DNA of 64,000 nucleotides. It comes from Marinobacter alexandrii (GTDB lineage: Bacteria > Pseudomonadota > Gammaproteobacteria > Pseudomonadales > Oleiphilaceae). Shown piece by piece: positions 15,874-24,740 of this stretch. Position 1 is the stretch's first letter. Every line of letters begins with the position of its first letter. The translations under genes were made by a program, and so were the position numbers. Below the pieces are notes generated by a model that was given only the letters and a program-made list of their open reading frames with translations, was not told the DNA's origin and made no database searches. Location: contig NZ_SWKM01000014.1 in assembly GCF_005871205.1 (NCBI RefSeq), positions 102,001 through 166,000 on the forward strand. The letters run 5' to 3'.

Positions 15874-17181
15874 GTGGGCGTCCAGCAAAAGAAAATTGCG
15901 GTACATGATCTGGAAGTGGGCATGTTTGTGTCTGATCTGGACAGGCCCTGGCATCAGACTCCTTTTCCTGTTCAGGGGTTTCATGTGCGATCTCAGGATG
16001 ACGTTCGGGCATTGGCTTCACACTGCAAGTGGGTGATGGTCGACGTTGCTGAAATGCGCGGTGCCCCTGAGTTGACTGAAAGCAGCGCTCCCCGTTTTGG
16101 CCGTAAGTCTGGCCGGCGTGGCCAGGGTCGCGATGTCCTACAGTTGCCACCTCTTTCTATCCGTGAACCGGTTCGCTACGAAGAAGCGACAACCCTGAAA
16201 AAGGAAATCAAGGCCTCAAAACACCTTCTGGACGACATGGATATTGCGCTTCACCGATTGTTTGAGACGATGAGGGTCGATGGAGTGGTAGACCTCAAGC
16301 CCATTGCTGAGGTCACCAGCAAGATAGTGAGCAGTGTGGTGCGTCAGCCTGATGCCTTACTGTTGTTGAGCCGAACACGCCAGCACGATGATTACGTTTA
16401 CCGGCATGCCCTGAACACATCGATATGGGCACTGGTTTGCGGCCGACATCTTGGTCTGAACGAGGGACTGTTGAACCACCTGGGACTGGGCTGCCTGCTG
16501 TCGCAGGTAGGTAAGAGTGCGCTGCCCAAAGAGCTTCTGAGCAGGGAGGGCAAGTTGGATGCCAGCGAGTACACCCAGTATCGTGAATACGTGAACAAGG
16601 GTGTGGAGATGCTGTCGGACAGCGGGCTGTCCAGGGCGGTCCTGAGTGTTGTCCAAGGGCATCGTGAACGGCATAACGGCTCCGGTTTCCCGGAAGGCAT
16701 CCGTGGCGATCGTATTCCTCTGTTGGCCAAGGTCGCGGGTATTGCCGAATTTTTCGAATCACTGATTGGCCCCAGAGAAGCCGCTGTACCGGTAACGCCG
16801 GACAAGGCTGTCGCCCTTTTGTATGAAATGAGGAACATTGAGTTCCAGGACGACCTGGTGGAGAACTTCATTCAGTCAATTGGCATCTATCCAACTGGCA
16901 GCCTGGTGGAGCTTTCGGACGGCCAGCGTGGCATGGTGATGTCGCACTCTCCTGAGCGCCGCCTATGGCCGCGCATCATGTTGATGACGGATAGCGACTG
17001 CAATCCTTTGAAGTCGGCAAAGATCATCGACCTTGCCCGGTACAATGAGGCCAGGACTGCTGGCGAAGCAGTTACCATTCGGGAGTGCCTACCCCACGGC
17101 ACAGAGGATCTGGATCCGTCAAGTTATGACGTGACCGGCGCGGACTCCCGATGGAGTTTGAATCGTTTGATCAGCGGATGA
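15874..17181 (+). CDS. DUF3391 / degenerate HD-GYP domain protein
   Basis: 435 residues from a GTG preceded by GAGGTGA. Residues 1 to about 100 match the DUF3391 domain that often precedes HD-GYP (QQKKIAVHDLEVGMFVSDLDRPW). The rest follows the HD-GYP fold, but the metal-binding HD pair expected in 'LLHDIGK' reads SQ at residues 210-211 (CLLSQVGKS). The GYP motif is GFP within HRERHNGSGFPEG (263-275), and the 'AVADVYDAL' aspartate is replaced (GIAEFFESL). HD-GYP proteins hydrolyse c-di-GMP using a metal centre built from these residues, so this one is probably inactive as a phosphodiesterase and may act as a sensor or binding partner. It follows a CRP-type site and overlaps the convergent lipoprotein gene by 11 bases. 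Confidence 0.82.
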   Translation: MGVQQKKIAVHDLEVGMFVSDLDRPWHQTPFPVQGFHVRSQDDVRALASHCKWVMVDVAEMRGAPELTESSAPRFGRKSGRRGQGRDVLQLPPLSIREPVRYEEATTLKKEIKASKHLLDDMDIALHRLFETMRVDGVVDLKPIAEVTSKIVSSVVRQPDALLLLSRTRQHDDYVYRHALNTSIWALVCGRHLGLNEGLLNHLGLGCLLSQVGKSALPKELLSREGKLDASEYTQYREYVNKGVEMLSDSGLSRAVLSVVQGHRERHNGSGFPEGIRGDRIPLLAKVAGIAEFFESLIGPREAAVPVTPDKAVALLYEMRNIEFQDDLVENFIQSIGIYPTGSLVELSDGQRGMVMSHSPERRLWPRIMLMTDSDCNPLKSAKIIDLARYNEARTAGEAVTIRECLPHGTEDLDPSSYDVTGADSRWSLNRLISG

Positions 17182-18289
17182 TCACCCGCAACTGTTTGCG
17201 AATCCATCGGTAAGTATCTTCCGGGCGGAAACTGACGACCAGCTCAGATTCTCCGCCCGCGTCTCCTGCAACAAAGTAGTCGATTTCGGCTTCCTGCCAG
17301 TTGGTGGCATGAATGGCCACCTGATCCCTTCGCGTGCTGATGGCTTCGATATTGCCTATTTCCGGGGCTCCGGCAATTTGCCGAATGCGCACCGACTGTA
17401 CTCCGGTATCGCTGGCCGGGTGGCTGGCGACATCTTCATCCAGGTAATAGCGGTTCGACACGGCTGTTGTTATGGCTGTGAGTTCTCGGGAAAGGTAGAA
17501 CTCCAAGTCGTTCGGCGTTGCGTTGTCTAAGGTCCGGATGGAGTCGAGGATGCGATCACGGGTGCTTTGCAGGTCTTCTCTGTAGGTAACCTGCGGGTCT
17601 CGAACGTCTTCGTTTTCCGGCTGGGGGGGCGCCAGTTCTATTTCCTCCAGTGTTGGCGGTTCTTCACATAAAGGATGACCTTCCGGGTAGAAACAGATTT
17701 CTGCGAGTAGCTGGTTGGCGGGTGAGACTTCTTCATCGGATGCTGTAAACACCGCTTCGCTGACGCTGAAGTCGATCGGTTCAGACAGGTTGGGCAGGGC
17801 GGCATTCAGCTGGCTGATGACTCTTTGCCGGATGTCGATGCCCTGGTCCTTGGGCACGTCTCCCGTCCAGTTGAGGCTCATCAGCAATCGGGTGATATTT
17901 CTTAGTTCCGGGTTATCCAGCAGCAACTGCTCTCTGATTGTGTGAGTGCTCAAACCTTCATCGTCTATCACGGGATTGGTCAGGGCGGCTCGAACATCGG
18001 GCACAAACTCAAGGGGCGTAACGTACGTCTGGGCGGGAACACCTTGCACGAGGGCCAGGTCACCGATCCATAGACTGAGGGTCTCGCCAGGGTAATAGCG
18101 GAATTCGCCTTTGGCATTGGTGCTGCCACGCTGGCTCTGGGTCTGATAGGTCAGTCCGCTGAAGCCATTGTAGTTTAGCTGGCCGACACTGGTGTCGTTG
18201 CTGTCGGAACCGCCGTCATCCAGACATCCTGTGAGGGCAAAGGTGGTTACCAGGGTCGCGGACAGTCTGATCAGATGGGCAGATCTCAT
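17171..18289 (-). CDS. Lipoprotein of unknown function
   Basis: 372 residues from the ATG at 18287-18289; a GTG at 18322 would lengthen the signal region. MRSAHLIRLSATLVTTFALTGC is a lipoprotein signal with a cysteine directly after the LTG box, followed by an acidic, Ser/Asn-rich linker. The first mature domain (NGFSGLTYQTQSQRGSTNAK, then GEFRYYPGETLSLWIGDLAL) has the beta-rich 'G-x-F-x-Y-x-x-GE' pattern seen in several gammaproteobacterial surface lipoproteins. The remainder is acidic and unrecognised, ending in RWIRKQLRVIIR. Function unknown; its start is 239 bases from the divergent ABC exporter genes. Confidence 0.6.
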   Translation of the reverse strand: MRSAHLIRLSATLVTTFALTGCLDDGGSDSNDTSVGQLNYNGFSGLTYQTQSQRGSTNAKGEFRYYPGETLSLWIGDLALVQGVPAQTYVTPLEFVPDVRAALTNPVIDDEGLSTHTIREQLLLDNPELRNITRLLMSLNWTGDVPKDQGIDIRQRVISQLNAALPNLSEPIDFSVSEAVFTASDEEVSPANQLLAEICFYPEGHPLCEEPPTLEEIELAPPQPENEDVRDPQVTYREDLQSTRDRILDSIRTLDNATPNDLEFYLSRELTAITTAVSNRYYLDEDVASHPASDTGVQSVRIRQIAGAPEIGNIEAISTRRDQVAIHATNWQEAEIDYFVAGDAGGESELVVSFRPEDTYRWIRKQLRVIIR

Positions 18290-18552
18290 GGTTGGCGTCG
18301 GTTCCCGGTGGGTGGGCGTCACGCTCCAATTGAAGAGTGAGCTCGTCGTTTGTAAGTTGTTGTAACCGAATTATAGGGATGGGATGCCGCGGATATCGGG
18401 ATACTCGTCGCAGTTTCCGTTTTTGCCCGTGATCCCGATGGCCGGTTATGTACCTTGAAATAGCCAGAGCTGCCACAATCAATAGCACTCTAAATGTTGG
18501 CCCCGGTGGATGTTCTTGCTGGGGGTGAGTGCCGCGGAATTCAGGATGGTTT

Positions 18553-19503
18553 ATGACTCACGCTCTTGAGATTGAAGGTCTCATCAAGACCTACGGTGAT
18601 GGTTTCGAAGCCCTGAAGGGCATCGACCTGCACGTCGCCGAAGGTGATTTCTTTGCATTGCTCGGTCCCAACGGTGCCGGCAAATCCACCACGCTGGGTA
18701 TTGTCTGCTCATTGGTCAATAAGTCCGCAGGCAAGGTAAGGGTGTTTGGTAAGGACATAGATACCCACTTGTCCGATGCCAAGCTGAACCTTGGCGTGGT
18801 GCCCCAGGAATTTAATTTCAATCAGTTTGAGAAAGTCTTCGACATTGTCACCACCCAGGCCGGCTATTACGGCATTCCGCTCAAACAGGCGTCGGTGTCG
18901 GCCGAGAAATACCTTAAGAAGCTTGGGCTTTGGGAGAAGCGGGATACACCCGCACGCATGTTGTCCGGCGGTATGAAGCGTCGGCTGATGATCGCCCGGG
19001 CCCTGGTCCATGAACCCAAGCTGCTGATTCTGGATGAGCCCACCGCAGGGGTGGATATCGAACTTCGTCGCTCTATGTGGGTCTTCCTTGAGGAAATGAA
19101 CCGCCAGGGCACCACCATAATCCTGACCACTCACTATCTGGAGGAGGCGGAAGCGCTGTGCCGCAACATCGCCATTATCGATCATGGTCGGATTCTGAAG
19201 AACACCAGCAAGAAAGACCTGTTGCAGGAGCTGAGTGTTGAGACCTTCGTGCTGGATACCGCCTCGCCGCTGGCATCAGCACCGGAGCTGGCGGGATTTG
19301 CCACTCGCATCGACGGTGAAGGGGCGCTGGAAGTGGACGTGCTGAAGGGCCAGGGTCTGAATCAGGTATTCGTTCAGCTGGACAAGTTGGATATCAAGGT
19401 AGTCAGTATGAGAACCAAGGCCAACCGCCTCGAGGAATTGTTCGTTCGCATGGTGGAGGAGAATGCCGAGGAATCGAAAAATAGCCTGGAGGGTGTCGCA
19501 TGA
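18553..19503 (+). CDS. ABC exporter ATP-binding protein (YadG-like)
   Basis: 316 residues from the ATG at 18553, with AGGA six bases upstream; a GTG at 18529 is the alternative. Walker A GPNGAGKST near residue 39, signature LSGGMKRR, Walker B LLILDEPTAGVD and the H-loop TTHYLEEAE are intact. The DEPTAGVDIELRR form is typical of the drug/polysaccharide-exporter (ABC-2) class; the whole protein resembles E. coli YadG. Its stop overlaps the next start (ATGA), so it is coupled to the ABC-2 permease. Substrate unknown. Confidence 0.88.
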   Translation: MTHALEIEGLIKTYGDGFEALKGIDLHVAEGDFFALLGPNGAGKSTTLGIVCSLVNKSAGKVRVFGKDIDTHLSDAKLNLGVVPQEFNFNQFEKVFDIVTTQAGYYGIPLKQASVSAEKYLKKLGLWEKRDTPARMLSGGMKRRLMIARALVHEPKLLILDEPTAGVDIELRRSMWVFLEEMNRQGTTIILTTHYLEEAEALCRNIAIIDHGRILKNTSKKDLLQELSVETFVLDTASPLASAPELAGFATRIDGEGALEVDVLKGQGLNQVFVQLDKLDIKVVSMRTKANRLEELFVRMVEENAEESKNSLEGVA

Positions 19504-20273
19504 GGACCCAGGCGTTAGCTACCGCATTCAACACCATTGTGACCCGGGAAATCCGGCGCTTTACCCGAATCTGGGCCCAGACTCTGCTGCCGCCCGCGGT
19601 CACCATGACCCTGTATTTCATCATTTTCGGCAATCTCATTGGCTCGCGCATCGGTCAGATGGGCGGGTTTGACTACATGGCATTCATTGTGCCCGGGCTG
19701 ATCATGATGGCGGTGATCACCAACTCCTACGCCAATGTGGTGTCGTCGTTTTTCTCAATGAAGTTCCAGCGCAGCATCGAAGAGCTGCTGGTGTCACCGG
19801 TGCCGAACTGGGTCATCCTGGCCGGTTATGTATGCGGCGGAATGGCCCGCGGACTTGGTATCGGCCTGATCGTCACCCTGCTGTCCCTGGCATTCACCAG
19901 TCTGACTATCCACAGCCTGCCGATGATGGTGGTAACGGTGTTTCTGACGTCGGCGCTGTTTTCCCTCGGCGGTTTTATCAACGCTATGCTGGCCACCAAA
20001 TTTGACGACATCTCCATCGTACCGACCTTTGTGCTGACACCGCTGACCTATCTGGGCGGCGTTTTCTACAGTATCGATATGCTGCCGGAGTTCTGGCAGG
20101 GCGTGTCCATGGCCAATCCGATTCTGTACATGGTCAATGGCTTCCGGTTTGGCATTCTGGGGGTCTCGGACGTTAATCCGTTCGTATCTCTTGGTATGAT
20201 TCTGGTCTTTATTTCCCTGCTGGCGTTCATTGCCCTGAAAATGCTGGCCCGAGGGAAAGGCATCCGTCACTGA
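19500..20273 (+). CDS. ABC-2 type permease (YadH-like)
   Basis: 257 residues with about six membrane segments. Begins MRTQALATAFNTIVTREIRRFTRIWAQ (amphipathic N-terminus), then LPPAVTMTLYFIIFGNLIG. Contains FQRSIEELLVSPVPNW and TPLTYLGGVFYSIDMLP, conserved in ABC-2 permeases like YadH. Start overlaps the ATPase stop by four bases, so the two are made together. queF follows 14 bases later and may share the transcript. Confidence 0.88.
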   Translation: MRTQALATAFNTIVTREIRRFTRIWAQTLLPPAVTMTLYFIIFGNLIGSRIGQMGGFDYMAFIVPGLIMMAVITNSYANVVSSFFSMKFQRSIEELLVSPVPNWVILAGYVCGGMARGLGIGLIVTLLSLAFTSLTIHSLPMMVVTVFLTSALFSLGGFINAMLATKFDDISIVPTFVLTPLTYLGGVFYSIDMLPEFWQGVSMANPILYMVNGFRFGILGVSDVNPFVSLGMILVFISLLAFIALKMLARGKGIRH

Positions 20274-20287
20274 TTTCAGGAAATTTT

Positions 20288-21106
20288 ATGGCGCTTCACA
20301 ACGCACCGCTGGGAAAAACCAGCGAATACCCGGACCGGTACGATCCGTCTCTGCTGTTCCCGGTTGCCCGGGACGAGAACCGCCGCCGGATTGGGCTGAA
20401 CGATGGCCGCTGGCCGTGGTTTGGGGAAGATCTCTGGCAGGCTTGGGAGGTGTCCTGGCTTCGTTTGAGTGGCGTGCCGGCAGTGGCTTGGGCGGAAATC
20501 CGGTTTCCTGCCGCATCGCCGTCCATCATTGAATCCAAGTCCCTCAAGCTGTACCTGAATTCGTTCAACCAGAGCGCCTTCTCATCGCCTGAGCAGGTCG
20601 CAAAAACAATTACAGACGACCTGTCCAGCGCCTGCGGTGCCGCCGTGCAGGTTGAGATGAAGAGCGTGGATGAGCCGGGTGATGCCTTTGGTCGGCCTCA
20701 AGGCTACGAACTCATTGACGACGAGCCGGTCAGCGACGTGGTTTACGAGTATTCCCCAGAGTCGCTGAGCGCCAGCGGTGAGGTGGTCAACGAGAAACTG
20801 TGTTCGCATCTGCTGAAAAGTAATTGTCCGGTGACGGGGCAGCCCGACTGGGCCACGCTCATGGTCAGCTATACCGGGCCACAACTTGATCGGGCGGGAT
20901 TGCTGAAATACGTCGTCAGTTTCCGGCAGAAGCAGGACTTTCACGAACACTGCGTGGAAACAATATTTACGGATCTGATGGCGCGGTGCAAGCCGGAAAA
21001 GCTCATGGTGTGTGCCCGCTACACCCGAAGAGGCGGGTTGGATATCAACCCCTGGCGCGCCACCGAGCCTGCCCAGGACAGCGGCGGCAGGCTGGTTCGT
21101 CAGTAG
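20288..21106 (+). CDS. queF: NADPH-dependent 7-cyano-7-deazaguanine reductase QueF
   Basis: 272 residues, the long (two-half) form as in E. coli. Reduces preQ0 to preQ1 in queuosine synthesis. Starts MALHNAPLGKTSEYPDRYDP. The QueF signature ESKSLKLYLNSFN is near residues 81-93, and the catalytic cysteine lies in KSNCPVTGQPDWA near 180. C-terminal RYTRRGGLDINPWR is also characteristic. AGGAA precedes the ATG. queA and tgt, the later steps of the pathway, are encoded 15 kb away in the same window. Confidence 0.95.
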   Translation: MALHNAPLGKTSEYPDRYDPSLLFPVARDENRRRIGLNDGRWPWFGEDLWQAWEVSWLRLSGVPAVAWAEIRFPAASPSIIESKSLKLYLNSFNQSAFSSPEQVAKTITDDLSSACGAAVQVEMKSVDEPGDAFGRPQGYELIDDEPVSDVVYEYSPESLSASGEVVNEKLCSHLLKSNCPVTGQPDWATLMVSYTGPQLDRAGLLKYVVSFRQKQDFHEHCVETIFTDLMARCKPEKLMVCARYTRRGGLDINPWRATEPAQDSGGRLVRQ

Positions 21107-21158
21107 CTGCGGGCTAAAGAGAAAGAAGAGAGCGGAAGAGGGTGCGATTGGGAAGGTT

Positions 21159-22589
21159 TCAGGGCGCGTCTTCTTCCTGACGCAGGCGTTCGGCGGCATC
21201 CTCGAGAGCCGCCAGGATGGCCTCCCGTTCTCTCTCGGTCACCTTGTCGGAATCGAGGTACATGGCAAAGCCACTGTGCTCGTGTTCGAGAAAGCTGCGG
21301 TGGGGGCCCATGTCCCGCCGGAAATCGACAACTTCGTAGATGGGCACGGGTTTGCCAAAGCCCTTTACCGTAATTTCTCCTTTATCCCGGCACATGATCC
21401 TGTCTTTGATGAGCGAGAAGGTCTCGTAGGAAATCAGGATTTCACCGGGGTCGGCCAGGGACTCCAGCCGGCTGGCGAGATTCACTTCCTTACCAATGAT
21501 GGTGTAGTCCATCCGGTTTTCAGCTCCAAAGTTACCCACGGTGGTATAACCGGTGCTGATTCCCATCCGGATTTGCAACGGCGTCTTGATACCCTGGCTG
21601 CGCCATTTTTGACGCATGATCTTCATGTGCTTGCGCATCTCGACCGCCATGGAAACGCAGGCAAAGGCATCTTCTCGCTGTCCGCGGCTGGTGGGGTCGC
21701 CAAAGAAAACCATGATGGAATCGCCAACGAACTTGTCGATGGTGCCGCCGTACTTCAGTGCCACTTCTGACATTTCGTTGAAGTAGTGGTTCAGGAGTTC
21801 AGTCAGCGCCTCCGGTTCCATTTCCTCCGACAACTCCGTAAAGCCCTTGATGTCGGAAAAGAACACGGCCAGTTTCTTGCGCTGGGTCTCAAGTCGAACG
21901 TCGCGCTCACCCGTGAAAATCGACTGCCAGACCTGGGGGGACAGATACTTGGACAGTTTGTGGGAGAGTGTGATGGATTGTTCGCGCTGATTCTGGATTT
22001 GAGTCTTGGCCAGCATCAGCGCCTGTGCCTGCTGGTGCGAATAGTAGGCAGTGAGGCAGATATAAAGGCCAGTGGCGCAGATCGCCAGGATGCTGGTCAG
22101 TAGCGGTGACTCTAGCGACTCAGAAGGCCCAACGATGGCGACAGATGCCGCGATGGTGGCGGCCATGAAGATGCTGCCGAGAAACCATTGCCGGATGCCG
22201 CCTACAATCAGGCAACTGAACATCAGCATCAGCACTACCGACACTGATGGAATGGCCACCAGTCCGATACAACCGATAAAGGCACCGCCAACCATGCAAT
22301 CAAAGATCAGCATTTTATGCCGTATACGGGGGGAGTGCTGGAGGAAGGTGCGGCGGGTCAGTGCATGAGCCGCGTGCGGCCAGGTCAGGGCGCCAGCCAC
22401 CAGCCACAGCAACCATTGCTCGAAGGCGCCCTGGAGCACTCCGGTGACTATAATGATAGCGGTCGCGGTATAGGCAAGAATCCGGCCGTTGTAGTCCGGC
22501 ATAGGGGGAATCACCACCGGGTGATTGTGGTGATCCAAGGCCAATGCGCTGTTGCTGGCGCTGCGCAGCTCCGGCGGTGCGTTGACCAT
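21159..22589 (-). CDS. MASE2 membrane adenylate cyclase, class III (CyaB-like)
   Basis: 476 residues from the ATG at 22587-22589, one base past the upstream stop; a TTG at 22610 is the alternative. Residues about 35-185 hold about six membrane helices of the MASE2 sensor type. A linker helix then leads into a class III cyclase domain: the metal aspartates are in FFSDIKGF and KFVGDSIMVFFGD, the adenine-selecting lysine in GGTIDKF, and the partner region in ENRMDYTIIGKEVNLASRLE. It should make cAMP from ATP, like Pseudomonas CyaB. Co-directional with, and just downstream of, the Mpo1-like gene; convergent with queF. A CRP-type site lies 5 kb away in the same window. Confidence 0.87.
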   Translation of the reverse strand: MVNAPPELRSASNSALALDHHNHPVVIPPMPDYNGRILAYTATAIIIVTGVLQGAFEQWLLWLVAGALTWPHAAHALTRRTFLQHSPRIRHKMLIFDCMVGGAFIGCIGLVAIPSVSVVLMLMFSCLIVGGIRQWFLGSIFMAATIAASVAIVGPSESLESPLLTSILAICATGLYICLTAYYSHQQAQALMLAKTQIQNQREQSITLSHKLSKYLSPQVWQSIFTGERDVRLETQRKKLAVFFSDIKGFTELSEEMEPEALTELLNHYFNEMSEVALKYGGTIDKFVGDSIMVFFGDPTSRGQREDAFACVSMAVEMRKHMKIMRQKWRSQGIKTPLQIRMGISTGYTTVGNFGAENRMDYTIIGKEVNLASRLESLADPGEILISYETFSLIKDRIMCRDKGEITVKGFGKPVPIYEVVDFRRDMGPHRSFLEHEHSGFAMYLDSDKVTEREREAILAALEDAAERLRQEEDAP

Positions 22590-22590
22590 G

Positions 22591-22902
22591 CTAGAAGCGA
22601 ATCCGGCCAATGAGCATATCCCTGAACATGACCCAATCGCCCATCAGGCTGTATAGCGGATGCTTGAACGTGGCGGGCCGGTTTTTTTCAAATTTGAAAT
22701 GGCCAACCCAGGCAAAGCCGTAGCCAATGACCGGCACCAGAAGCAGCCATGCCAGCTTCCCTGACAGCAGTGCCCAGGCTGTGACGATCAGAACCAGCAG
22801 GCTGCCCACGAAGTGCAGTCGCCGACACATGATGTCGCTGTGCTCTTCGAGATAGTAAGGATAGAATTCGGAAAAGTTGCTAAACGATTGTTGCTCACTC
22901 AT
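22591..22902 (-). CDS. Mpo1-like (DUF962) membrane protein
   Basis: 103 residues from the internal ATG at 22900-22902 (MSEQQSFSNFSEFYPYYLEE); the longer frame upstream is AT-rich and unlike the family. Family markers: EHSDIMCRRLHFVG, two membrane helices, and WVGHFKFEKNRPATFKHPLYS. The yeast member Mpo1 is an iron-dependent dioxygenase of 2-hydroxy fatty acid alpha-oxidation; the conserved histidines are present here, but bacterial function is not established. The cyclase gene starts one base after its stop. Confidence 0.8.
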   Translation of the reverse strand: MSEQQSFSNFSEFYPYYLEEHSDIMCRRLHFVGSLLVLIVTAWALLSGKLAWLLLVPVIGYGFAWVGHFKFEKNRPATFKHPLYSLMGDWVMFRDMLIGRIRF

Positions 22903-23045
22903 GGTGCTGCTACTAAGTTGTTTTTTAATTTTTAGGTAGGCCAGACTACGACTAAAGGTTAACAGTATTAGGTGTAACCCACAATTCACCTGAGCGTCGA
23001 ACTCTGGCCAAGATTTCGGTTTCCATTATCCGACAGTGAGACGAT

Positions 23046-23600
23046 ATGACCGCAGTTAGCGAATTTCTGCTCAACCGGGCGTCTGAGCCCAGGCTGGAGG
23101 CGCCGGCACCCGATTCTGCAACTCTGGAGCGCGCCTTCGCCTGTGCCGCCCGAGCGCCTGACCATGCACTCCTGCGTCCGTGGCGCTACCTGGTCATTGA
23201 AGGTGAAGGTTTAAAGGCCCTGGGCGACCTTTTTGCCTCGACCTGCGCCAATAACAGTGACGAACAGGCAATTGAAAAGCTGCGTAAGGCACCGCTAAGA
23301 GCACCGATGGTCATCGTGGGAATTGCTTCCCCGAAACCCCATCCCAAGGTGCCGGAAATTGAACAGATCATGTCCGCAGCAGCCGGCATGAGTTTTCTGG
23401 AGCTGGCCCTGCAGGAAGCAGGCTTCGGTGTGATGTGGCGCACCGGGAGTCCGGCCTATCACACCCAGGTACACCAGGGCCTGGGGCTAAGTGAGAAGGA
23501 GTCGATCGTAGGCTTTCTGTACACGGGGACCGTGTCATCGGCAAAACCCCCGGTGCCGAGGCCGGAAACTCACGATTTCGTTCAGCACTGGAACGGCTGA
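23046..23600 (+). CDS. Nitroreductase family protein (YdjA-like)
   Basis: 184 residues. Short nitroreductase of the YdjA type: FMN-binding segments NRASEPRLEAPAP, ARAPDHALLRPWRYLVI near residue 35-50, and LELALQEAGFGVMWRTG near 120-135. Family members are NAD(P)H-dependent FMN dimers that reduce nitro or related compounds; the natural substrate is unclear. Single gene, followed by a hairpin and the flagellar promoter. Confidence 0.85.
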   Translation: MTAVSEFLLNRASEPRLEAPAPDSATLERAFACAARAPDHALLRPWRYLVIEGEGLKALGDLFASTCANNSDEQAIEKLRKAPLRAPMVIVGIASPKPHPKVPEIEQIMSAAAGMSFLELALQEAGFGVMWRTGSPAYHTQVHQGLGLSEKESIVGFLYTGTVSSAKPPVPRPETHDFVQHWNG

Positions 23601-23625
23601 ATTGGGCAGCTGATACCTGCCCAAT
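23601..23625 (+). terminator. Hairpin after nitroreductase gene
   Basis: Nine-base arms ATTGGGCAG and CTGCCCAAT around a seven-base loop, starting just after the stop codon. There is no T run, so it may act as a weak or factor-dependent terminator. Confidence 0.45.
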
Positions 23626-23756
23626 CCCTCGGCCCGCCGGTCGGGGGAAACAGTTTGCCGCTTTCCGGGTGTTGCCTCCCGCCTCAGCCTATATTTTTAA
23701 CGTGCTCCCTGCCTCAGCCCCCTGTTTCACCGCTCCCTGGCTAGCTTTCACAATTC

Positions 23757-23772
23757 TGGCATCTGCTTTGCT
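23757..23772 (+). promoter_or_regulatory. Sigma-54 promoter of flgBCDE
   Basis: TGGCATCTGCTTTGCT has the -24 TGGCA and -12 TTGCT elements at exact sigma-54 spacing. It lies 68 bases before flgB. In Pseudomonas this operon depends on RpoN with FleQ/FleR, which fits. Confidence 0.75.
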
Positions 23773-23839
23773 TTAACCCTGTCAAAGAGCACAACCGGCA
23801 ATTCCGGCCGGCAGACGAGTGCAGATTTTGGGAGGCAGT

Positions 23840-24238
23840 ATGGCAATTTCATTTGATAACGCACTGGGAGTTCACGCTCAGGCGCTGGAAGCCCGGGTAA
23901 AGCGGGCTGAAGTGTTGGCGAACAACCTTGCCAATGCCGACACCCCTGGTTTCAAGGCGCGGGACGTCGATTTCCAGGCGATGATGCAGAAGGCACAGCA
24001 GAGCGTTTCCGGATTTGAAATGGCCAGGACGGACGATGGCCACATGGACACGTCCGCAGATTCTGCCGGCGGCGATTTGCTTTACCGCACCCCGCACCAG
24101 CCATCACTGGACGGCAACACCGTCGACGCCCAGCAGGAGCAGACCCGGTTCATGCGCAACGCCATGGACTACCAGGCCAGTTTCCAGTTTCTGAGCAGCA
24201 AATTTTCCGGGCTGACCAAAGCCATCAAGGGCGAATAA
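23840..24238 (+). CDS. flgB: Flagellar basal-body rod protein FlgB
   Basis: 132 residues from the ATG at 23840, with GGGAGG upstream. Proximal rod component in the periplasm. The N-terminal helix carries the rod/hook signature RAEVLANNLANADTPGFKARD near residues 25-45; the C-terminal helix (FMRNAMDYQASFQFLSSKFSGLTKAI) pairs with it. First gene of the flg cluster, directly behind a sigma-54 promoter. Confidence 0.95.
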   Translation: MAISFDNALGVHAQALEARVKRAEVLANNLANADTPGFKARDVDFQAMMQKAQQSVSGFEMARTDDGHMDTSADSAGGDLLYRTPHQPSLDGNTVDAQQEQTRFMRNAMDYQASFQFLSSKFSGLTKAIKGE

Positions 24239-24272
24239 GCCGCAGCGACGCGATTAGCGAAGGAGAGACATC

Positions 24273-24722
24273 ATGTCATTAGGCAGCATTTTTGACATCG
24301 CCGGGTCCGGCATGACCGCGCAGTCACTGCGGCTGAATACCACCGCTTCCAACATTGCCAACGCTGAAACGGCCAGTTCCAGCACCGATACCACCTACCG
24401 GGCACGCAAGCCGGTTTTTGCCGCCATCCAACAGTCCATGCTCAATCCGGATCAGCACAGCCTTGGGATGCATGGGCAGCAGGGCCCCGGTGCCGGTGTT
24501 CGTGTTGAGGGTGTGGTTGAGAGCCAGGCCGATCTGCAGATGCGCTATGAGCCGCAGCACCCTGCAGCCAATGAGGAGGGCTATGTGTTCTACCCGAACG
24601 TCAACGTGGTGGAAGAGATGGCCGACATGATGTCCTCGTCACGCAGCTACCAAATGAACGTGGATATCATGAACACCGCCAAATCCATGATGCAGCGCAT
24701 TCTGACGCTGGGTCAGCAGTAA
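24273..24722 (+). CDS. flgC: Flagellar basal-body rod protein FlgC
   Basis: 149 residues, GAAGGAGAG ribosome site. Proximal rod component. Begins MSLGSIFDIAGSGMTAQSLRLNT with the ANAETASSS variant of the rod signature, and ends with VNVVEEMADMMSSSRSYQMN and a helix, typical for FlgC. Lies between flgB and flgD in the usual order. Confidence 0.95.
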   Translation: MSLGSIFDIAGSGMTAQSLRLNTTASNIANAETASSSTDTTYRARKPVFAAIQQSMLNPDQHSLGMHGQQGPGAGVRVEGVVESQADLQMRYEPQHPAANEEGYVFYPNVNVVEEMADMMSSSRSYQMNVDIMNTAKSMMQRILTLGQQ

Positions 24723-24740
24723 TCTGGTGAGGAGCACGCA

